Part shown: positions 59,049 through 64,000 of the stretch, piece after piece
Numbering within the stretch: position 1 is the stretch's first letter
Layout of the letters: the number at the start of each line of letters is the position of its first letter
DNA from: Membranipora membranacea
Taxonomy: Eukaryota; Bryozoa; Gymnolaemata; Cheilostomatida; Membraniporidae
Assembly: GCA_914767715.1 (NCBI GenBank)
Contig: OU612068.1
Span: forward strand, 22,570,001-22,634,000
DNA length: 64,000 bases
Reading direction: 5' to 3'
The notes under the pieces: generated by a model
Seen by the model: only the letters and a program-made list of their open reading frames with translations
What the model was told of the DNA's origin: nothing
The model's database searches: none
Translations under genes and position numbers: made by a program

Positions 59049-62000
59049 TCAGCGGTGAGGTGGAGGGGGCGGTGGTGGACCCCGATCGCCTCCTTCAAAA
59101 AGAAAAAGAATACTTTATTGTAACACAGAGCAGCATCTATTGAACACACAGGAATAAGGATTTTTCTCTTTACAAGCAGGAAGCAGGAAGCTGTCTGTCT
59201 CTCTATCCAGAGTTGAATGTTGAATGCGAAAATTGGATTTAGTCATAGATTTTTATCATTATAGCAACCTACACAATTTTGCTCAAATTTTAAAGATCTT
59301 TTATGAAAATCTATCCAGCAGAAATTATCGATGAGTAAGAAATAGGAGGAAAACTTGCTATAGTTGAATTGAACCATAGCCCAATGCTATACCCTGATTG
59401 GATGATGAAGAACTTTGTTTGCTTACAGTTACAGCATACAACCGTAATATGAAAAAACTGCTCAACTTACAAAAAATAAAGATATTTGCCAATGTAGGTC
59501 AGTCAGGTTAGCTGAGAATGTTATCTAAACAATTTATCATGATCAAAAGTGTTAATTTACAGATTGAGTACATGTATAACAGTCTGTTCAGTATCACCAA
59601 TTATCAATCGATCTAACAGTACCTCCCAGAGTATACATCCTTAATCAGTGCTATTTTCTCCTAGTTCAAAGTTTCACACAGTGATACAAGGCTTGCCTAC
59701 TTACTTCCTTGATGCTGAGTGTTTCGCCTCTGTTGTGACTTGCTGGGGTACACTTTATTACATGCTGTAAAAGGCTCTGGCTGAGGAAAAGTATTAGATT
59801 GTGGAAAATTGAACCTCGCATCCAAATCTGAAAAGATAATATAATAGCAGGTATAAATTACAACTCTTACTTGAAATCTGAAGTGGGTTTTACGCATAGG
59901 AGGATCTTATGAACGTTGGCTGACCTCATAGAAAGTAGTGTAAGTGGTGATTGGCTTAAGACTCCAATAAATGGACCATTGCATTGCACAGTCATCAAAC
60001 AATGGTCACAACCATCACTGCAAGTCATCTTGACTATTAGATATATCACTCCTATGAGGGTATGTTATCGTCATTCTCAACTCATCAATTAGGGGATTAT
60101 ATCGATACAACGACACACAGAAAACATACCTCTACCAAACCCTCAATTTATCCCTATACATTATCATGACAGTCTTAGGAAATGATAATTTGTCATGCCC
60201 ACAGGCAAGTATAATTTGCACATTCTTTACCTGTCCTATGCAAACATGCAGTTGAGGCTTAGTTGTGTATGTATGATACATATTAGCTAACAAGTCTACT
60301 AGTAGCTCAAGTTTAACCAGAACTGACCAATGCTTTGCTTATATAAATCATTGTGATGAGCATAGAAAGGTATGAGTACAAAATGTGGGATGCCACCAGC
60401 TACCAAATCACTTGAGGACAAAAGCTACTGAAATTTAAGTCCTTGCTATGCGAGTATGGGGAAGCACTCTTAAATAGATTAACTCACAGCATTGAACTTC
60501 CTACCTTTTCGATGAGCAAACGGCAAAAACCAAACAACACTCAGAACTTGCCTCAAAACGAGAACGTGGAAACTATTTACACCACAATTGCTTTGTTCCA
60601 TTCCTGTTGCCTTGACAGCAAAAACTCATTTGCATTTTTTACATGTCCTTTTTCTTAGCCCATAATTACTATTTCCTAAAGAAATGCCTCGTTCATTAGT
60701 AAGAGCACACTGGAGATGGCTACCAACATGAGGTTATGTAAAAACTACAATATTGCATTTGAATTGGAAATACATCTTGGTTTAAATACGTCATGGACCT
60801 TGTAAATCAGCACATCATTGTGGTCACTGGCTAAAGAACACCAGATTCACCCCAGCTATGATGACTGTTAAACCTCTTAAATTTTCTAGAACTTTGGATT
60901 CTGCAAAATAACCACTGACTGACTGTCTATAAAGCCAGTGTATCTATCTGGGTTCCAAACTGCGACATCGCAAAGAGAGGATCTCTGTGTGGGACATATC
61001 TTGTGACAGCGCAGACGTTTGTTATATAATCAACAAGTGAGGCATACCTGTAAGATCCATGAGTGAGGAGTTTCTGGCACCAGATGACATTCTTGTGGGA
61101 GGTGGTGGTGGTGTATTCATGTTCTTATTTCTTAGTGATACTGGAGCATTAGGAGGTGGTGGTGGAGGTCCAGACCTCGAAGGTGGCTGTCCTGGTGTAG
61201 GTGGTAATGGTGTTCTAAAACACATGACAGCAAATGTCAAACGCTTGTTTGCGCATCAATGTCTGTGACAAGTATGTCATTATTCAACTTAACATTCCAC
61301 TTCTCAATACCGATATAACAAACACAACATAAGAATACACAAAAATCATTATAATTTAATATGATTGGTATGTGGTACCATAGTGAATCCAGATCTAATA
61401 TTATAAACTAGATTTGCAATAAATCATGACATACCTTGGTGGGGGCGGTGGAGGTGGTTGCCCTCCACCTATGCTCCTCCTTGCTCCCATGGTTCCTCCG
61501 CCAGTTGTTAATGAAGTATTAGGATTTCGGCCAGGTGGTGGTGGTGGCGGAGCTCCACCTCCATTTTGTCGACTTGGTGGTGCGGGCAGGTCTCTGTTAG
61601 CACGCGGCGGTCCACCTCTGTCTCTACCTGGTGGTGGTGGAGGTGGTCCACCAGCTCCAGGAGGTGGCGGTAAGGGCCTGCCTCCCATACCACCAGGAGC
61701 CGGTGGAGGAGGACCTGGTGGTTTGTGACCTGAGGGAGGGGGTGGTGGAGGCCCACTGTGAGGTTTCCTACTGGAAGGTGGTGGTGGGGGTGCTGCAGCA
61801 GGGGTTGGGGGTGGTGGTAACGATCGTCCACCTGGTGCTCCTCCAGGCGGTGGCGGAAGAGGACGACTATCCTGTGAACCTGGTTTAGATGGTAACGGTC
61901 TACCAGGCCCGGCAGATGTCCGTGGGTTTGCTGCTGGCGACATGGAAGGTTTATTAGCACTTGACGGAGGGGGTGGAGGCCCCTTGTTGATTGCACTAGA

Positions 62001-62977
62001 AGACCGGTTTGCTGCCGGTGGTGGCGGCGGTCCTTTGTTTATTTGATTAGAAGAATTAGAGTTAGGCATTCTAGGCTTGCCGCCTGCTGACGGTGGCGGG
62101 GGTGGTGTCCCCCCTTGACGGAATGGTGATTTAGCAACACTAGAAGCAGAGTCATTTTTGTTTTGCTGACTGAAATTATTAGGTCCATTTCTCATACCAG
62201 GAGGTTTCAGCGCTGCTCCACCAGCTCCTAAAAAAGTTACCAGAAACAATTATATCTATATGTCATCATTATATATCAATCCCAATTTCCTAAGCATAAG
62301 AAATATAAAATCTTGCATGGCCATTACTATGTTACATTACCTCCTGTAGGTCTTGGAGCACCTGCAGAGCGTAGTTTGGGCATTCCTCCAGCAAACATGC
62401 CTCCTAGTCCTGCAGGGCCACCGCCCATTGAAGGGGCAGCACCATTACTTTGGCCTCCTCGGCCACCTCCGCCGCCTCCTCCTCCGCCACCTCCTCCAGG
62501 CTTCACTGCAATATTGAGAATAGACTTTTGTAAATGACATATGTATCATAGCGATTAGACAGTTAGCTATCAGGAAAAGTAATTACTTGACACCTGTTAG
62601 GCTGAGGTATGCAGCTATATTTCTCGTAGCTATCTGTGATATCGACACTGGTTTAAGTAAACAATTAAACATCAGAAACAATAAGCATAGTATCATTAGT
62701 TATCATACTTCATAAGCGGAATATAATATTTTGTTATTGACAGAGCAAACGCATACTCCGAGATTTCTTTACTTTTCTTACCTCCACCTACTGTTGGAGC
62801 ACTACGGTCATTAGTGACTGTCTTTTTAAGACGAGCTCCTTGTTGTATAGAGCCCAGTAAGGCACCTCTTCCAGCTCCAGCGGGAGCAGCTTTGACTTTA
62901 AATCCTTTTGCCGACGACGGTGGTGGGCCTGGGGGCGGAGGCCCAGGGGGTGGCGGCGGCGGGGGTGGTGGAGGCAT
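59049..62977 (-). CDS. WIPF: WAS/WASL-interacting protein (WIP/verprolin family), 495 aa, complete
   Basis: Six coding exons join in frame: 62977-62782, 62505-62341, 62227-61435, 61214-61048, 59827-59705 and 59092-59049. The start MPPPPPPPPPP is followed by a WH2 actin-binding motif (residues 37-60: RGALLGSIQQGARLKKT, with LKKT at 50-53). Next come a Gly-rich stretch and the conserved FAGGMPKLRS box. A long proline-rich centre holds many PPPPP and GRPLP/RPLPPPP profilin or SH3 sites. The C-terminal WASP-binding segment has RFNFPQ and NKVYPSK (446-470), and the protein ends RGDRGPPPPPPPHR. Order and length match vertebrate WIPF1 (503 aa). It binds actin and stabilises WASP/N-WASP for Arp2/3-driven actin assembly. 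The exon carrying the start begins at 63021 with ATG TGG TGG TAG, a minimal upstream ORF. Confidence 0.95.
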
Positions 62978-63009
62978 GTTACAGAGAGCATGCGCTAAGA
63001 ATCCACCTT

Positions 63010-63021
63010 CTACCACCACAT
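63010..63021 (-). promoter_or_regulatory. minimal upstream ORF (M-W-W-stop) in the WIPF leader
   Basis: The exon that contains the WIPF start opens directly after an acceptor (GTTTCAG) with ATGTGGTGGTAG, 33 nt before the main ATG. If the acceptor is used as proposed, the leader carries this three-codon uORF. Confidence 0.4.
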
Positions 63022-63780
63022 CTGAAACTACAAAAGGAACAGAGTTCAACAAGTTATATATGTTTTAAAAATGCAGTATAACAATCAAAACATTGTTTAC
63101 CAACCCTAGAAGAGTAGGAAAAATTCGTCATTTTACAAATGCTTGAAATGGCTAGCTAAAATTTACTCAACTATCTTTTTACTTTATATATAGAGTGCCA
63201 CTTTGGCTAGCTAAAATATTGTGTTGGCTGACCTTAGGTCATCCTTCAACTAGCTAAACCAAACGCAAAACAAATTAAGACCATAGATCAGGGAGTATAT
63301 TGACAGTCTATAAATCAGACAGTCATGGCCATGCCTTTTAATTTTCTATCAGAGGGGCCTGATTAAATGATTTGCATGAACCTCAACATGACAACGATCC
63401 TACTCATTACAAGACTGCAGTCCATCGTGTTCATAGTATATGTATAGCAAATCTACAAAGAGCTAAAAACACAGCTATTGATCGGCCTGTGTAGTGAAAG
63501 ATTGTAACGAAAGAACTGTTAGAGAAGCTGGCCAAAGTAAACAGAGTACCAAGGAGCAAACCTGATGATGTTGTGTAGTTAATGAGGAGGAAAAAATTAG
63601 TCTTTCTATGATGCACGAATATCTACTAGTATTAGGTAGAAGCAAAGAAGAGAAGTTCATTGGTAAGGAGCTGTATAAATTTATACGCTTGCATTAAAAT
63701 TAGGACTAGACAGGCCCTTAAGATAGTGAATGCTGAAACATGGTTCAGGATATACTTCAAAGCTAGCCATAGAGGGATTT
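63022..63780. other. region upstream of WIPF; probable 5' intron, no gene seen
   Basis: This should contain the WIPF leader intron and perhaps its promoter. Recurrent GGCTAGCTAAAAT pieces occur at about 63151 and 63204, which partly match the tandem repeat at 63781. No convincing first exon could be placed. Confidence 0.35.
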
Positions 63781-63955
63781 TGACACTTTTGTTACTAGTG
63801 AGAATTAGCCTAGCTAGTTAAGTGACACTTTTGTTACTAGTGAGAAGTAGCCTAGCTAGTTAAGTGACACTTTTGTTACTAGTGAGAAGTAGCCTAGCTA
63901 GTTAAGTGACACTTTTGTTACTAGTGAGAAGTAGCCTAGCTAGTTAAGTGACACT
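63781..63955. repeat. 42-bp tandem repeat, four full copies plus a partial copy
   Basis: Units start TGACACTTTTGTTACTAGTG and end CCTAGCTAGTTAAG. Copies 2-4 look identical and copy 1 differs at one base (GAATTAG for GAAGTAG). A 7-nt partial unit follows. Confidence 0.97.
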
Positions 63956-64000
63956 CGTCATCATGATTATTTATTGTATGATTTGACTTTGAGTAGATAG

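Noticed and set aside
61426-61888. Gly-rich plus-strand frames over WIPF
   Set aside because: They are reverse-strand shadows of the proline-rich WIPF exon, whose splice sites and WIP motifs are on the minus strand.
54309-63955. CRISPR-like arrays
   Set aside because: The 10-bp and 42-bp arrays are head-to-tail without unique spacers, and the genome is animal.

Overview
The window is nuclear DNA of an invertebrate animal. Evidence: AT-rich sequence (roughly 37% GC by eye), genes split into many short exons by GT-AG introns of about 100 bp to 2 kb, metazoan gene families (verprolin/WIP, GPR155, a Sam68-type STAR protein, SETD1, KDM8), tRNA-derived SINE-like sequences and small inverted-repeat transposons. 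I cannot assign a phylum from sequence alone. Exons were rebuilt by hand from splice sites, reading phase and family motifs. Several supplied ORF starts use TTG and were replaced with ATG.

Layout, left to right. (1) 232-5467 (+): six 3'-terminal exons of an unrecognised coiled-coil protein whose 5' part lies outside the window. (2) 6622-7521 (-): an unrecognised 299-aa single-pass membrane protein, with a probable 5'UTR exon near 8.1 kb. (3) 8592-10819 (-): complete KDM8/JMJD5 JmjC oxygenase, 407 aa. (4) 11194-11556 (-): a small membrane-anchored protein just upstream of KDM8, which may share its transcript. (5) 11.6-14.1 kb: transposon-rich, with a TTAA-flanked MITE, a 514-bp foldback element and a tRNA-derived SINE. 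(6) 14.7-21.7 kb (+): complete ornithine decarboxylase (466 aa) with promoter, noncoding 5' exons and polyA signal. (7) 21.7-25.7 kb: no gene seen. (8) 25742-30545 (-): a KHDRBS/Sam68-like RNA-binding protein with two alternative C-terminal exons. (9) 31627-42835 (-): complete SETD1 H3K4 methyltransferase, 19 coding exons, 1,483 aa. (10) 44502-56017 (+): complete GPR155/LYCHOS, 16 coding exons, 874 aa, head-to-head with SETD1. (11) 56.0-59.0 kb: no gene seen. (12) 59049-62977 (-): complete WIP/verprolin (WIPF) actin regulator, 495 aa. (13) 63781-63955: a 42-bp tandem repeat.

The genes are unrelated housekeeping or regulatory genes (polyamine synthesis, chromatin and protein hydroxylation, RNA processing, lysosomal nutrient sensing, actin assembly). 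They do not form a pathway, and I found no gene cluster that looks like a new system. The most informative unusual items are the apparent two-ORF transcript upstream of KDM8, the mutually exclusive terminal exons of the STAR gene, a ~345-bp direct repeat flanking one KH exon, a ROGDI-like orphan first exon antisense in the last SETD1 intron, and a scatter of perfect short palindromes, some recurring at distant sites.
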